The notes beneath the pieces are model-generated. The model was given only the letters and a program-made list of their open reading frames with translations, made no database searches and was not told the DNA's origin. From Gilvimarinus chinensis DSM 19667 (GTDB taxonomy: Bacteria > Pseudomonadota > Gammaproteobacteria > Pseudomonadales > Cellvibrionaceae), in contig NZ_KB898713.1 of assembly GCF_000377745.1 (NCBI RefSeq), positions 1 through 64,000 on the forward strand: DNA of 64,000 nucleotides. The letters run 5' to 3'. Shown in pieces: positions 1-8,081 of this stretch (positions are counted from its first letter, which is position 1; each line of letters opens with the position of its first letter). A program made the position numbers and the translations under genes.

Positions 1-2749
1 AGCCGAAGCCGAAGCCGAAGCCGAAGCCGAAGCCGAAGCCGAAGCCGAAGCCGAAGCCGAAGCCGAAGCCGAAGCCGAAGCCGAAGCCGAAGCCGAAGCT
101 CTGAAAGAGGAAAATCCTTCAGAGCTTGAGGAAAGTGAAAGCACTTTAGCGTCTGTAGAGGTAACGGCGAACTCTGAGGTGCCAGATTCAGGCCTCGAAG
201 ACGAGCCTGCGGCCAGCGATGAACTGCAGAACCCCATTACCCCTGAAACGACCGATAACGCTCTAGAACAGCCTACCCAGGTTGGGGATTTTGCCGCTGA
301 TATTGAAGTTGAAGATGAACTCGACGAAGAAATTCTCGAAATCTTTCTGGAGGAAGCTGAGGAGCTTTGTGAAGAAATTGAGCGTGCGCTGCACGACTGG
401 GAAGAAGATTGGTCCAACCGAGAGTGTGCCGAAGAGCTCAAGCGTTGTTTACATACCCTAAAAGGTGGCGCGCGACTGGCAGGTTTAACGGAACTTGGTG
501 ACTTAACCCACGAGTTTGAAACCCGGCTGATCGAAATGAATATTGACGATATGGATCAGCCAACTTTTGCCACACTGGTTCGATATCAGGATCAAATTCA
601 CCATGGGGTCACAGTGGTACGTGCCAAATTAAGCGGCGAAGCATTACCCCCACCCCCTGAAACGCCTCGCGAAGTGATAGAGCCCGTCACGTCTATGGAT
701 GCTGAACAAGAGCCAGCATCGGACGCGCCCGCTCCACAAACAAAAGAACCCGTTGCTGGGGATGCCGGTAAAGTCTTGCCCTTTGCCCCCAAAGTTAAAC
801 CGCAACCTGCTTTTGGTGGCGGGCAGCCTTCATCGACCGGTGGTGGTGCCCAGGTGGCCACTACCGCTGCGCAGGCTCAGCACTTGGCCGCAAAACGCAG
901 TGGCCCTCAGGAAGTGGTTAAAGTCTCCGCTGAATTGCTGGAAGAGCTGGTAAACCTTGCGGGTGAAACCTCTATTGCTCGGGCTCGTATCGAGGAGCAG
1001 GTAGGCGATGTGGGTATTGCTCTGGAAGAAATGGATGCAACGATTGAACGTTTGCAAGAACAGCTTCGCCGGTTGGATATTGAAACGGAAGCGCAGATTT
1101 TATTCCGTCAGGAGCAAATGGCGCAGCATGAAGATTTCGATCCGCTGGAAATGGACCGATACTCCGCGCTGCAGCAATTGTCCCGCTCGCTGGTAGAGTC
1201 TGCATCTGACTTGCTTGACCTGCGGATGACCTTGGTTGATAAAACCCGTGACACTGAAACCTTATTGTTACAGCAATCGCGCATTAACACCGATTTGCAA
1301 GAAGGCTTAATGCGCTCACGAATGGTGCCATTTACAAGGCTGGTACCTCGGTTGCGCAGAATCGTACGTCAGGCGGCATCTGAGCTGAATAAAGATGTGA
1401 GTTTTGAGCTGGACAATGTTGAAGGTGAGCTGGATCGCTCTGTGCTCGAACGGATGATTGCTCCCTTAGAGCACATGCTTCGTAATGCGGTTGATCACGG
1501 CATCGAACCTGCCAAAGTTCGCCAGGCAAACGGCAAGAGTGAAGCGGGTACTATCTCGCTCAGCTTGTCCCGTGAAGGCGGTGACGTTGTTTTGCGTCTT
1601 CGGGATGATGGGCGGGGCATTAACCTTGAGCGGGTGCGTGAGAAAGCAATTGAGCGGGGCTTGATGGCCAGCGATGCTCATTTGTCTGATCAGGACATTA
1701 TGCAGTTTATTTTGCATGCGGGGTTTAGTACGGCAGATAAAGTGACGCAAATCTCAGGCCGTGGTGTCGGCATGGATGTGGTTCACTCAGAAATAAAACA
1801 ATTAGGGGGCGCTATGTTTATCGCCTCTGAGCTGGGTAAAGGGACTGAGTTTACCGTTCGCTTGCCTTTCACCGTGTCGGTGAACCGTGCATTGATGGTA
1901 GAGATTGGCGATGATCATTACGCGATCCCACTGAATACAATCGAAGGGATTGTTCGTGTAAGTCCGTTTGAATTGGAACATTATTACCAGGATGAAAGCG
2001 CTCGCTTTGAATACGCCGGTGAAAATTATCTGGTGCGATATTTGGGCTCGCTACTCGATAGCGATGCTATCCCCAAGTTGGATGGCCAGGCCCTACCCTT
2101 GCCCGTAGTGCTAGTGCGCAGTGCTGAGAATACTGTTGCATTGCAAGTGGACAAGCTGATGGGTAGCCGCGAAATTGTGGTAAAAACCCTCGGCGCTCAG
2201 TTTAGTTCTGTTCGTGGAGTCTCGGGTGCAACTGTGATGGGTGACGGCTCCGTGGTTGTTATTCTAGACCTGCATGCCTTGATTCGTGAGCAGCTGGCGC
2301 TGGGACTTGCTGAAACCACCTTGCTTGAGCCCTTCAAGCAAGGGGCGCAGAACGAAATCGACGAAGATGATGAAAAAACCGTTATGGTTGTCGATGACTC
2401 GGTAACCGTACGTAAAGTGACGGGTCGTTTTCTAGAGCGCGAAGGCTACAATGTGATTACCGCAAAAGACGGTGCGGAAGCTATTTTGCTGCTACAAGAC
2501 CATATCCCGGACGTGATGTTGCTGGATATTGAAATGCCGCGAATGGACGGCTTTGAAGTAGCGAAAAATATTCGTACCAGCTCTCGTCTAAAGCATTTGC
2601 CAATTATCATGATCACTTCACGTACCGGTGAGAAGCATCGAGAGCGAGCCTTAGGGCTTGGCGTTAATCGATATATGGGTAAGCCCTATCAGGAAGATGC
2701 TTTGCTGCAGAATATTGAGCAGCTGATCACAGAGGCTGGGGAGAAATGA
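1..2749 (+). CDS. chpA: ChpA/PilL-like hybrid chemotaxis histidine kinase (5' truncated)
   Basis: This is the C-terminal part of a CheA-type kinase of the pilus (Pil-Chp) chemosensory system; the frame is open to the left edge, so the start lies outside. Counting from the GTG at 179, a histidine phosphotransfer domain lies at about 47-150 with phospho-acceptor His92 in HTLKGG. A dimerisation region begins near 244, the ATPase follows with N-box LRNAVDHG near 433 and glycine boxes DDGRG and GRGVGMD, then a CheW-like domain at about 565-705 and a C-terminal receiver with Asp783 in LLDIEMP. A repetitive Ala-Glu stretch and an acidic Pro-rich linker separate domains, which fits the long multi-Hpt ChpA family. 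The gene is followed after one base by the CheB-like gene, matching the chpA-chpB-chpC order of Pseudomonas. The role in twitching is inferred from that order. Confidence 0.9.
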   Translation, partial: AEAEAEAEAEAEAEAEAEAEAEAEAEAEAEAEALKEENPSELEESESTLASVEVTANSEVPDSGLEDEPAASDELQNPITPETTDNALEQPTQVGDFAADIEVEDELDEEILEIFLEEAEELCEEIERALHDWEEDWSNRECAEELKRCLHTLKGGARLAGLTELGDLTHEFETRLIEMNIDDMDQPTFATLVRYQDQIHHGVTVVRAKLSGEALPPPPETPREVIEPVTSMDAEQEPASDAPAPQTKEPVAGDAGKVLPFAPKVKPQPAFGGGQPSSTGGGAQVATTAAQAQHLAAKRSGPQEVVKVSAELLEELVNLAGETSIARARIEEQVGDVGIALEEMDATIERLQEQLRRLDIETEAQILFRQEQMAQHEDFDPLEMDRYSALQQLSRSLVESASDLLDLRMTLVDKTRDTETLLLQQSRINTDLQEGLMRSRMVPFTRLVPRLRRIVRQAASELNKDVSFELDNVEGELDRSVLERMIAPLEHMLRNAVDHGIEPAKVRQANGKSEAGTISLSLSREGGDVVLRLRDDGRGINLERVREKAIERGLMASDAHLSDQDIMQFILHAGFSTADKVTQISGRGVGMDVVHSEIKQLGGAMFIASELGKGTEFTVRLPFTVSVNRALMVEIGDDHYAIPLNTIEGIVRVSPFELEHYYQDESARFEYAGENYLVRYLGSLLDSDAIPKLDGQALPLPVVLVRSAENTVALQVDKLMGSREIVVKTLGAQFSSVRGVSGATVMGDGSVVVILDLHALIREQLALGLAETTLLEPFKQGAQNEIDEDDEKTVMVVDDSVTVRKVTGRFLEREGYNVITAKDGAEAILLLQDHIPDVMLLDIEMPRMDGFEVAKNIRTSSRLKHLPIIMITSRTGEKHRERALGLGVNRYMGKPYQEDALLQNIEQLITEAGEK
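2..97 (+). repeat. Hexanucleotide tandem repeat (GCCGAA)16 encoding Glu-Ala dipeptides
   Basis: Sixteen perfect tandem copies of GCCGAA run from the left edge, in the reading frame of the following ChpA-like gene, so they encode alternating Ala and Glu. The array may extend leftwards out of the window. The unit length is a multiple of three, so copy-number changes by slippage would alter linker length without a frameshift. Confidence 0.97.
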
Positions 2750-2750
2750 G

Positions 2751-3743
2751 ATGCCACGGTCGCTGCGACTGGGCGTAATAGTTGACAGTGAAGCAAAGTT
2801 AGCACTCATTAAAACCGTAGCCGTTCAGGTGGGACAAAAAATAGAGTGCAGCGTTTTAGTCAGCGCAAACAGCGGCGGGGTGAGCCCTTCTGAATTAGCG
2901 CAACTCGAGACGATCCAAGAGCTAGACGCTTGGTTGGTGGCCTTAAATTATGCGGATGCACAGGCGGCTAAAACCGAGCAGGTTTTGCTAAGTCCCTCTT
3001 TAGCGTCTGATATTCCCGTTATCGTGTGTGACAGCAGCGAGCTCAGCTATGGGCCAGTGCAGCAATGCCAATGGCTAAAAAGGCTTAAGTTACGCCTACA
3101 GCGAGTTCAGGGAGACGTCAATCTGCTTAGCCGCAGAGCAGCTTCAAGCGTATGGTTATTGGCCGCGTCTACCGGGGGGCCCAGTGCTGTTTGCGAGTTT
3201 CTGCAGGCACTTCCCAGTGAACTGGATGTGGCTTTTGTTTATTTGCAGCATATTAACCAAGGCTATTCTTCGGCGCTAATAAGTATGTTGTCGAAAGCTG
3301 GCCATTACCGCCCCAGGTTAGCTCATCAGGGAGGTGTGTTAGAAGCCGGAACTGTGACTCTGGTGGATCCAGCGTATCGAATAGAAGTGCAAAATAATGG
3401 GACTTTGGTTTGCTTTGACGATCCCTGGAAGGGGCCTTATCAACCGTCAATTGATCAGCTGGCGGCGAATGTCGCTCGAACTCACTCATTTCGTGGCGGT
3501 ATGATCGTTTTTACGGGAATGGGGGAAGATGGTGTGGCTAGTAGTAGACTGGTTGCACAACAAAAGGGCTTGGTTTGGGTACAAAAGCCCGAGACCTGCG
3601 TCGTTGATTCCATGCCCCAGGCGGTTTTGCAGACCGGGTGTGCGCAGTTTTCTGGTTCGCCGATCGAGTTGGCGCAGGCATTGAGTAAGCATTTACATCA
3701 TTTACAGGAGCAGCAGCTTAATGAAAGCTCAGCAACATATTGA
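2751..3743 (+). CDS. chpB: ChpB-like protein-glutamate methylesterase (CheB family)
   Basis: Predicted to demethylate glutamates of the pilus chemoreceptor and so reset signalling. The C-terminal catalytic domain (about 132-320) shows the CheB triad: Ser140 in AASTGGP, His167 in LQHIN and Asp260 in GMGEDG, with spacing close to that of enteric CheB. The N-terminal 120 residues are where CheB carries a receiver domain, but the usual acidic pair and the phospho-Asp in a DIxMP context are not evident, so phosphorylation control may be absent or altered. The ATG lies one base after the ChpA stop, and the 3' end overlaps the next gene by 23 bases, indicating one operon with translational coupling. 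Confidence 0.85.
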   Translation: MPRSLRLGVIVDSEAKLALIKTVAVQVGQKIECSVLVSANSGGVSPSELAQLETIQELDAWLVALNYADAQAAKTEQVLLSPSLASDIPVIVCDSSELSYGPVQQCQWLKRLKLRLQRVQGDVNLLSRRAASSVWLLAASTGGPSAVCEFLQALPSELDVAFVYLQHINQGYSSALISMLSKAGHYRPRLAHQGGVLEAGTVTLVDPAYRIEVQNNGTLVCFDDPWKGPYQPSIDQLAANVARTHSFRGGMIVFTGMGEDGVASSRLVAQQKGLVWVQKPETCVVDSMPQAVLQTGCAQFSGSPIELAQALSKHLHHLQEQQLNESSATY

Positions 3744-4209
3744 AACTGATCAGGTTCAGGAAGTCGCAAGTTTACTGGTACCTTTGAGCGATAAACTCCT
3801 GTTGATGCCCAATGTGACTGTCGCTGAAATTGTTCCTTTGGGCGAGTTGGAGCAAGATGATGCCGCCCCTGACTGGCTTTTAGGACGGATGACTTGGCGT
3901 GAACTCTCTGTGCCGTTGATGTCGCTGGAGGTTTTAAACGGTCATGAGGCACCTGAGGTGAGTCGAAGTGCACGGGTGGCGGTGTTAAATACCACCGGAC
4001 TGAGCGATGAATTAGGGTTTATCGCTATTCTGACTCAAGGATTGCCGCGCCTGGCTCGCGTTATTCCCAGTGAAATCTCCGAGCGCGAAGATCTCACCCC
4101 TGACACTTACGATGAAATGGTGGTGAGCTGGTCGGGAGAAACTGCGGTAATCCCTGCTGTGGCTCAACTGGAGCAAACCTACCTTAACTATTTACTTGGG
4201 GATGTATGA
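3721..4209 (+). CDS. chpC: ChpC-like CheW-domain protein
   Basis: A 162-residue single-domain CheW-like protein, expected to couple a chemoreceptor to the ChpA kinase in the cytoplasm. The pattern of short hydrophobic strands (LLVPLSDKLLLMPN, ELSVPLMSLE, LGFIAIL, VVSWSGETAVIP) fits a CheW beta-barrel, although sequence identity to classical CheW looks low, as is usual for ChpC. It begins inside the end of the CheB-like gene and its stop overlaps the next start by four bases (ATGA). The assignment as ChpC rests mainly on its position after chpA and chpB. Confidence 0.75.
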   Translation: MKAQQHIETDQVQEVASLLVPLSDKLLLMPNVTVAEIVPLGELEQDDAAPDWLLGRMTWRELSVPLMSLEVLNGHEAPEVSRSARVAVLNTTGLSDELGFIAILTQGLPRLARVIPSEISEREDLTPDTYDEMVVSWSGETAVIPAVAQLEQTYLNYLLGDV

Positions 4210-4733
4210 AAGCGACAGCGTGGTACCTAACGGGGCTACTGATTGCTCTGGTAGGCTGTGGAGCAGAAAGAGATGAGCCTTTTGATCCGGACCTTCCAGT
4301 TGATGACGAGGGTGATTCGACTGCAGTGCGTATCGATGCCACTAAGGTGATCGATGGTCAACAAACGTTATTTGACATCGAAGGTGAAAAGCAGACACAT
4401 GTCTTTCGTGATCAAGAGGCCTACTGGCTATTTCTGGATCGCTATACTGATCTTCTACCCGTAAATGAGCCGGACTTTGATGAGGGTCAAGTGGTGCTGG
4501 TTGATTTGGGGGAGCAAGAGGATTCGCAGTGCCAGGATTATCTGAGCCTGGAGTCCGTGGCCGCCTATGAGTCTGGTGATAGTGGTGCTCGCCTGAGTCT
4601 TACATACAACCTGAACGAGGCTGTGGAAAGTAATGGCTGCCCCGATGAGGAAGCCGAGCTGATACGTCCGTATTATTTTTATTATATTGCTACCCGTCGC
4701 CCGATGGTCGTGTCTGAATCCATTAATGAATAA
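4206..4733 (+). CDS. Predicted lipoprotein of unknown function, last gene of the chp unit
   Basis: A 175-residue protein with a short hydrophobic signal and a lipobox ending at Cys18 (LVGC), so it is predicted to be exported and lipid-anchored. The mature part is very acidic (EDEPFDPDLPVDDE region) and has several cysteines. No family is recognised. It starts within the stop of the CheW-like gene (ATGA overlap), which places it in the same transcript, but nothing in the sequence ties it directly to chemosensing. It converges on rsmE with an eight-base gap. Confidence 0.7.
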   Translation: MKATAWYLTGLLIALVGCGAERDEPFDPDLPVDDEGDSTAVRIDATKVIDGQQTLFDIEGEKQTHVFRDQEAYWLFLDRYTDLLPVNEPDFDEGQVVLVDLGEQEDSQCQDYLSLESVAAYESGDSGARLSLTYNLNEAVESNGCPDEEAELIRPYYFYYIATRRPMVVSESINE

Positions 4734-4741
4734 GACCGACT

Positions 4742-5467
4742 TTATAAGTCTCCCCACAGGTATTGCAAAAGGCTAATCGCAACTATGGGTGCGGTTTCAG
4801 TACGCAACACACGGGGGCCCAAAGTGAGAGGTTGAAAGCCCATTGCTTGTGCGGCCTCTATTTCTCTTTCGCTTAAACCTCCTTCGGGACCGATCAGTAA
4901 AGAGACATTTTCTGGTGAGGGTTGCGCGGATAACCCCTGCTTACCACGATGGTGCAGAACGAATTTAACGGCGCCTGCTGCTTTATCAAGATGGCTTTCC
5001 AGGCTGGTAAGCGAGGCAAGTTCGGGCAGCCGGTTTCGTTGGCTCTGTTCACAGGCACTGATTCCTATTTGCTGCCAATGCTGCTGTTTTTTTTCTAAAC
5101 GATCACCTTTTAATTTTACTTCCGTGCGTTCTGTCATCAGAGGGATAATACGGTTTACGCCAAGCTCGGTGGCTTTTTGCAACACAAAGTCCCAGCGCTC
5201 ACCGCGAGACAAGCCGATGGCCAGCTCAATGTTTAAGGGTGACTCTCGATCTTCGTCGACAAAGGCCTCCAGTTGCACGCGTACGGTCTTTTTATCGGTA
5301 TCGACAATGCAGCCATGATGCTCGCCGCCCTGACCATTAAACAGCGTCAATGGGCGACCTTCACCCATGCGCAATACGCGAGTAATGTAATGTGCAGCAT
5401 TGTCCGTTAGCGTGGTGATTTGACCGTGATTGAGAGGCTGGTCGACATAGACTCGTGGAATTCGCAT
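4742..5467 (-). CDS. rsmE: 16S rRNA m3U1498 methyltransferase RsmE
   Basis: A 241-residue SPOUT-class enzyme that methylates N3 of U1498 in 16S rRNA using S-adenosylmethionine. The C-terminal knot motifs are clear: LLIGPEGGLSEREI and LGPRVLRTETAP, followed by the final helix ISLLQY. The N-terminal PUA-like domain starts MRIPRVYVD and contains HYITRVLRM, typical of the family. Length and architecture are normal. It stands alone on the minus strand, converging with the chp operon. Confidence 0.93.
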   Translation of the reverse strand: MRIPRVYVDQPLNHGQITTLTDNAAHYITRVLRMGEGRPLTLFNGQGGEHHGCIVDTDKKTVRVQLEAFVDEDRESPLNIELAIGLSRGERWDFVLQKATELGVNRIIPLMTERTEVKLKGDRLEKKQQHWQQIGISACEQSQRNRLPELASLTSLESHLDKAAGAVKFVLHHRGKQGLSAQPSPENVSLLIGPEGGLSEREIEAAQAMGFQPLTLGPRVLRTETAPIVAISLLQYLWGDL

Positions 5468-5560
5468 AACGCCTGTTTTTAACTGTGGTTTGAGCGTAAG
5501 ATCATATCAAATACTCGGTTGCCTAGGTGGCTCGAGCTAACAATACGTCAGGAGGTGGGT

Positions 5561-6094
5561 ATGAAAACTTGGGGTTTACTATTGGCGATGGTGTTAATGC
5601 CGCTTAGCGGCATCGCACAAACCTGTCCTCCACAGTTTCAGGGGGAGTATCGGAAACTGCATTCATCCGATTCGGTCAGTCTTTGCGATCTTCTACAGGG
5701 GGCGCCTGCGCTAGTCGTCAATACAGCCAGTCACTGCGGTTTTACGCCACAATTCAAAGCATTGGAAGCCGTGCATCAACAGTATAAAGATGAGGGGCTG
5801 GTGGTTGTGGGTTTTGCCAGTGACGACTTTAAGCAGGCGGCCAAGTCAGAAGAAGAAGCGGCAACCATTTGTTACACCAATTACGGGGTGAGCTTCACGA
5901 TGCTTGCCCCAACTGAAGTAACTGGTGAGCAGGCAAGTGCCTTATTTAAATGGTTGGGGGGGCAGAGCGAAGAGCCGAGCTGGAACTTCAATAAATATGT
6001 CATCAACCCAAAGGATGGGTCAGTAACCCACTTTTCCAGTAAAGCAAAGCCCGATAGCTCCGCGCTGAGAAGTGCTATTGAGGCGGCATTATGA
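5561..6094 (+). CDS. Exported glutathione-peroxidase family protein
   Basis: A 177-residue thiol peroxidase of the GPx fold, predicted to reduce peroxides in the periplasm: residues 1-20 (MKTWGLLLAMVLMPLSGIAQ) look like a signal peptide. The peroxidatic Cys59 lies in NTASHCGFTPQ, and the WNFNKY motif supplies the Trp and Asn of the active site. The usual second motif with glutamine (CNQFGGQEP type) is replaced by GFASDDFKQ, so the classical Cys-Gln-Trp-Asn tetrad is incomplete. I chose the ATG at 5561 because AGGAGGTG sits just upstream; a TTG start at 5519 would hide the signal peptide. Confidence 0.85.
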   Translation: MKTWGLLLAMVLMPLSGIAQTCPPQFQGEYRKLHSSDSVSLCDLLQGAPALVVNTASHCGFTPQFKALEAVHQQYKDEGLVVVGFASDDFKQAAKSEEEAATICYTNYGVSFTMLAPTEVTGEQASALFKWLGGQSEEPSWNFNKYVINPKDGSVTHFSSKAKPDSSALRSAIEAAL

Positions 6095-6107
6095 TACTCA
6101 TGGGAGG

Positions 6108-6293
6108 CTACTCTTGCCGGAGATCCACGTGCAAATAGCCTTCTGCCTCCTGGGTTATTTGAACCTCCATAGGCTGGCAACACACGTGGCAGTCTTCAGT
6201 ATAAGTCTGTGAGCCCGCTGACTCATCGATAAGCAATGTCAGCCGGGCATCACAAAATGGGCAGTTAACATTCTTTTCTGTCAGAAAATCCAT
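6108..6293 (-). CDS. CPXCG-motif cysteine-rich small protein
   Basis: A 61-residue protein with two cysteine pairs, CPFC near residue 11 and CHVC near 35, which can form a zinc knuckle. This matches the small CPXCG cysteine-rich family widespread in gammaproteobacteria; function is unknown. The start codon overlaps the stop of the upstream outer-membrane protein gene (TAATG), so the two are translationally coupled. It is the last gene of the minus-strand unit that begins with the SMR exporter. Confidence 0.8.
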   Translation of the reverse strand: MDFLTEKNVNCPFCDARLTLLIDESAGSQTYTEDCHVCCQPMEVQITQEAEGYLHVDLRQE

Positions 6294-6865
6294 TAAAAGC
6301 GATAATCGAGCGATGCAGTGATTGTGGTAAATCGGTACTCGTTAGCATCCAGCAGGTTGCGGTATTCAAAGTTCACATTTAAATGCGGGTCGAGAATAAA
6401 GCCTACCCCCAGCCCCCAGGAAAAGTCATCTTCTGACAAAGTTATTTCATGATTATCGCTTTTCATTGTGAACTCGATGTCGGCATAACCTAACAGAGCA
6501 TAAAATCGACCGGTTTGGTTAACCGCTTCAGCACGGTAATAAACGGCACTATAGTGATCCATCTCCATTGTTAAAGAGTCGCCGGTTACCACATTTAATT
6601 CCGGTAGAGGTTGCGCTACTTCAGTGCTCTCTTCACCTAAACCCAAGCCATACCTAACCTCTGCACCCAGCCAAGGGTTAAGTTTGTAGCCGCCAAACAC
6701 CTCGCCCCCCCACATGTTTGCTTTAGCAAAAGAAGGACTGTCGTCGACGTTAATGGCTGATACCCCGGCCCCGGCAAAAAAGCCGCGGTTATTATCGGCG
6801 TAACTAAGAGGTGCCAATAGGGTCAATGGAATTGCCAAGGCTGCGATGGAGTTACGGTAGTTCAT
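6293..6865 (-). CDS. Outer-membrane beta-barrel protein (OmpA/OmpX-like porin fold)
   Basis: A 190-residue protein with a signal peptide (MNYRNSIAALAIPLTLLAPLSYA) followed by alternating amphipathic strands: GFFAGAGVSAI, WGGEVFGGYKL, LGAEVRYGLGLG, YSAVYYRAEAV, FYALLGYADIEF, WGLGVGFIL, LNVNFEYRNL and a terminal ASLDYRF ending in Phe, the outer-membrane assembly signature. It therefore is a small eight-stranded-type barrel of the OmpA-like/OMP_b-brl group. The ATG at 6865 is preferred over an upstream start that would put 18 residues before the signal peptide. It has no recognised ligand. Confidence 0.82.
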   Translation of the reverse strand: MNYRNSIAALAIPLTLLAPLSYADNNRGFFAGAGVSAINVDDSPSFAKANMWGGEVFGGYKLNPWLGAEVRYGLGLGEESTEVAQPLPELNVVTGDSLTMEMDHYSAVYYRAEAVNQTGRFYALLGYADIEFTMKSDNHEITLSEDDFSWGLGVGFILDPHLNVNFEYRNLLDANEYRFTTITASLDYRF

Positions 6866-6902
6866 AAAAATAACCAGTGTATGTTGGGTATATGACGAGG
6901 GT

Positions 6903-7211
6903 CTAAAAAATCCAGGCAATCATCAGCCATAGAATTAAAAAAAAGCTGAAGAAGCCACCGAGTACGAATTGAAGCTCACCAATAAGGCCGTCACCAGAGC
7001 TAATTGCAAACACCACCAGAAGTGTAACGGTAACAAAGAAGGCTATTATGGCGGCATTTTTTAGGCCTAATCCATCATCGAATAAACCGCTGGTGCTTTC
7101 GGCGATCAGTGGCACCATAAAGAAGCTGGCTAATACCACCAATGCAAGAATAACGATCAGTGCGATAAGCGTACTTCTGGCTTGACGTTTGTCTTTATCG
7201 TCGCTGCTCAT
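6903..7211 (-). CDS. Small inner-membrane protein with three predicted helices
   Basis: A 102-residue hydrophobic protein with a basic, charged N terminus (MSSDDKDKRQAR) and three long apolar stretches at about 13-35, 52-68 and 77-101. No family is recognised. It lies 14 bases downstream of the PH-domain gene and 37 bases upstream of the outer-membrane protein gene, so it probably belongs to the same transcript. The function cannot be inferred from the sequence. Confidence 0.7.
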   Translation of the reverse strand: MSSDDKDKRQARSTLIALIVILALVVLASFFMVPLIAESTSGLFDDGLGLKNAAIIAFFVTVTLLVVFAISSGDGLIGELQFVLGGFFSFFLILWLMIAWIF

Positions 7212-7225
7212 GGGGTTGGTTTAAC

Positions 7226-7594
7226 TCAGTCGTTTGCTTTAATAATGTCGCGCACGGTATTGGGATCAGGAAGGCCTTTGGCCACGATTTCTGGGTTATC
7301 GCCAGCGGTGTAGAGTTCGACAGTGCCGGTGCCAAAAATACGGTTCAGAAAAGACTGTTTTACTCTGACTGTACGAATGCTTTTGATGCTGAGCTCTGAG
7401 CGCTCTTTGCTCAGTAGCCCTTGCTCGTACAGGACATCTGCCTCAGTGATGACTAATTTAGTAGATTTATTATTGATATGCCAAATCAGCAGAATGATTA
7501 ACCCGAGGCCGAAAGCGGCGATTAAGATAACCGCTAATAAAAACCCAAAAGGGTGATCCTTCATAACCGGATGGGCGGAGTAAAGCTCTTTCAT
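7226..7594 (-). CDS. Membrane-anchored bacterial PH-domain protein
   Basis: A 122-residue protein with one strongly hydrophobic segment at about 16-41 followed by a compact domain: LVITEADVLYEQGLLSK, ELSIKSIRTVRVKQSFLNRIFGTGTVEL, AGDNPEIVAKGLPDP. This pattern (strand, SIRTV, QSFLNRIFGTGTVEL) is characteristic of the bacterial PH-like domain formerly DUF304/bPH2. Such proteins sit at the inner membrane; the ligand is not known. The start is eight bases after the stop of the SMR exporter gene, so co-expression with the guanidine-regulated exporter is likely. Confidence 0.8.
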   Translation of the reverse strand: MKELYSAHPVMKDHPFGFLLAVILIAAFGLGLIILLIWHINNKSTKLVITEADVLYEQGLLSKERSELSIKSIRTVRVKQSFLNRIFGTGTVELYTAGDNPEIVAKGLPDPNTVRDIIKAND

Positions 7595-7602
7595 AGGGCT
7601 GC

Positions 7603-7917
7603 CTAATTGGTTAATTTTAATCCGACAATGCCGACGAGTATAAGGGCAATACAGCCAAGGCGCAAAGCGCTCAAATGCTCACCAAAAATCCAGGCGCCGA
7701 CCATTACAGTGCCTATGGCACCGATACCCGACCAGATGGCGTAAGCGGTGCTTAACGGGAGTTGGCGCAGAGACAGCCCCAGCATAGCAAGGCTTACGAT
7801 TATAGCAATAACGGTGATTAGGGAAGGGCCAAAACGAGTGAACCCGTCGGTATATTTGAGGCCAGTAGCCCAGATAATTTCAAACAAGCCCGCGAGAATC
7901 AGAAACAGCCATGACAT
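7603..7917 (-). CDS. gdx: Gdx-type SMR guanidinium exporter
   Basis: A 104-residue small multidrug resistance protein with four membrane helices. The signature residues fit the Gdx (formerly SugE) branch rather than the EmrE branch: membrane-embedded Glu13 in GLFEIIWATGLKYTDGF, then LPLSTAYAIWSGIGAIG, and the C-terminal IVGLKL. Gdx proteins export guanidinium in exchange for protons as dual-topology dimers. The assignment is strongly supported by the guanidine-II riboswitch directly upstream. It is the first gene of a five-gene minus-strand unit. Confidence 0.93.
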   Translation of the reverse strand: MSWLFLILAGLFEIIWATGLKYTDGFTRFGPSLITVIAIIVSLAMLGLSLRQLPLSTAYAIWSGIGAIGTVMVGAWIFGEHLSALRLGCIALILVGIVGLKLTN

Positions 7918-7928
7918 GGTTATCTTCC

Positions 7929-7986
7929 TAGAGGCCGTCCTCTAAGTCGTCGGCTTTCGCCGTATACCGGCGGGTCGTCCCGGCGG
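7929..7986 (-). promoter_or_regulatory. Guanidine-II (mini-ykkC) riboswitch
   Basis: On the minus strand two hairpins occur in tandem, each capped by an ACGR tetraloop. The first is CGGG-ACGA-CCCG (7971-7982), extended by an outer CCG/CGG stem across a C-C mismatch (7967-7986). The second is TAGAGG-ACGG-CCTCTA (7929-7944). They are separated by 22 bases. This is the defining architecture of the mini-ykkC class, in which the two loops pair on guanidinium binding. The Shine-Dalgarno AGGAAG starts at the last base of the second stem, 7 bases before the gdx ATG, so translation control is expected. Confidence 0.95.
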
Positions 7987-8081
7987 ATGCCATTGGTAAA
8001 TACACTCAAAAATGTCGTCATGAGTGATAGTTGAGTTGGTATAGTACTAAAACTAGTCGCATTAAGGAACAAAGTACTTTT

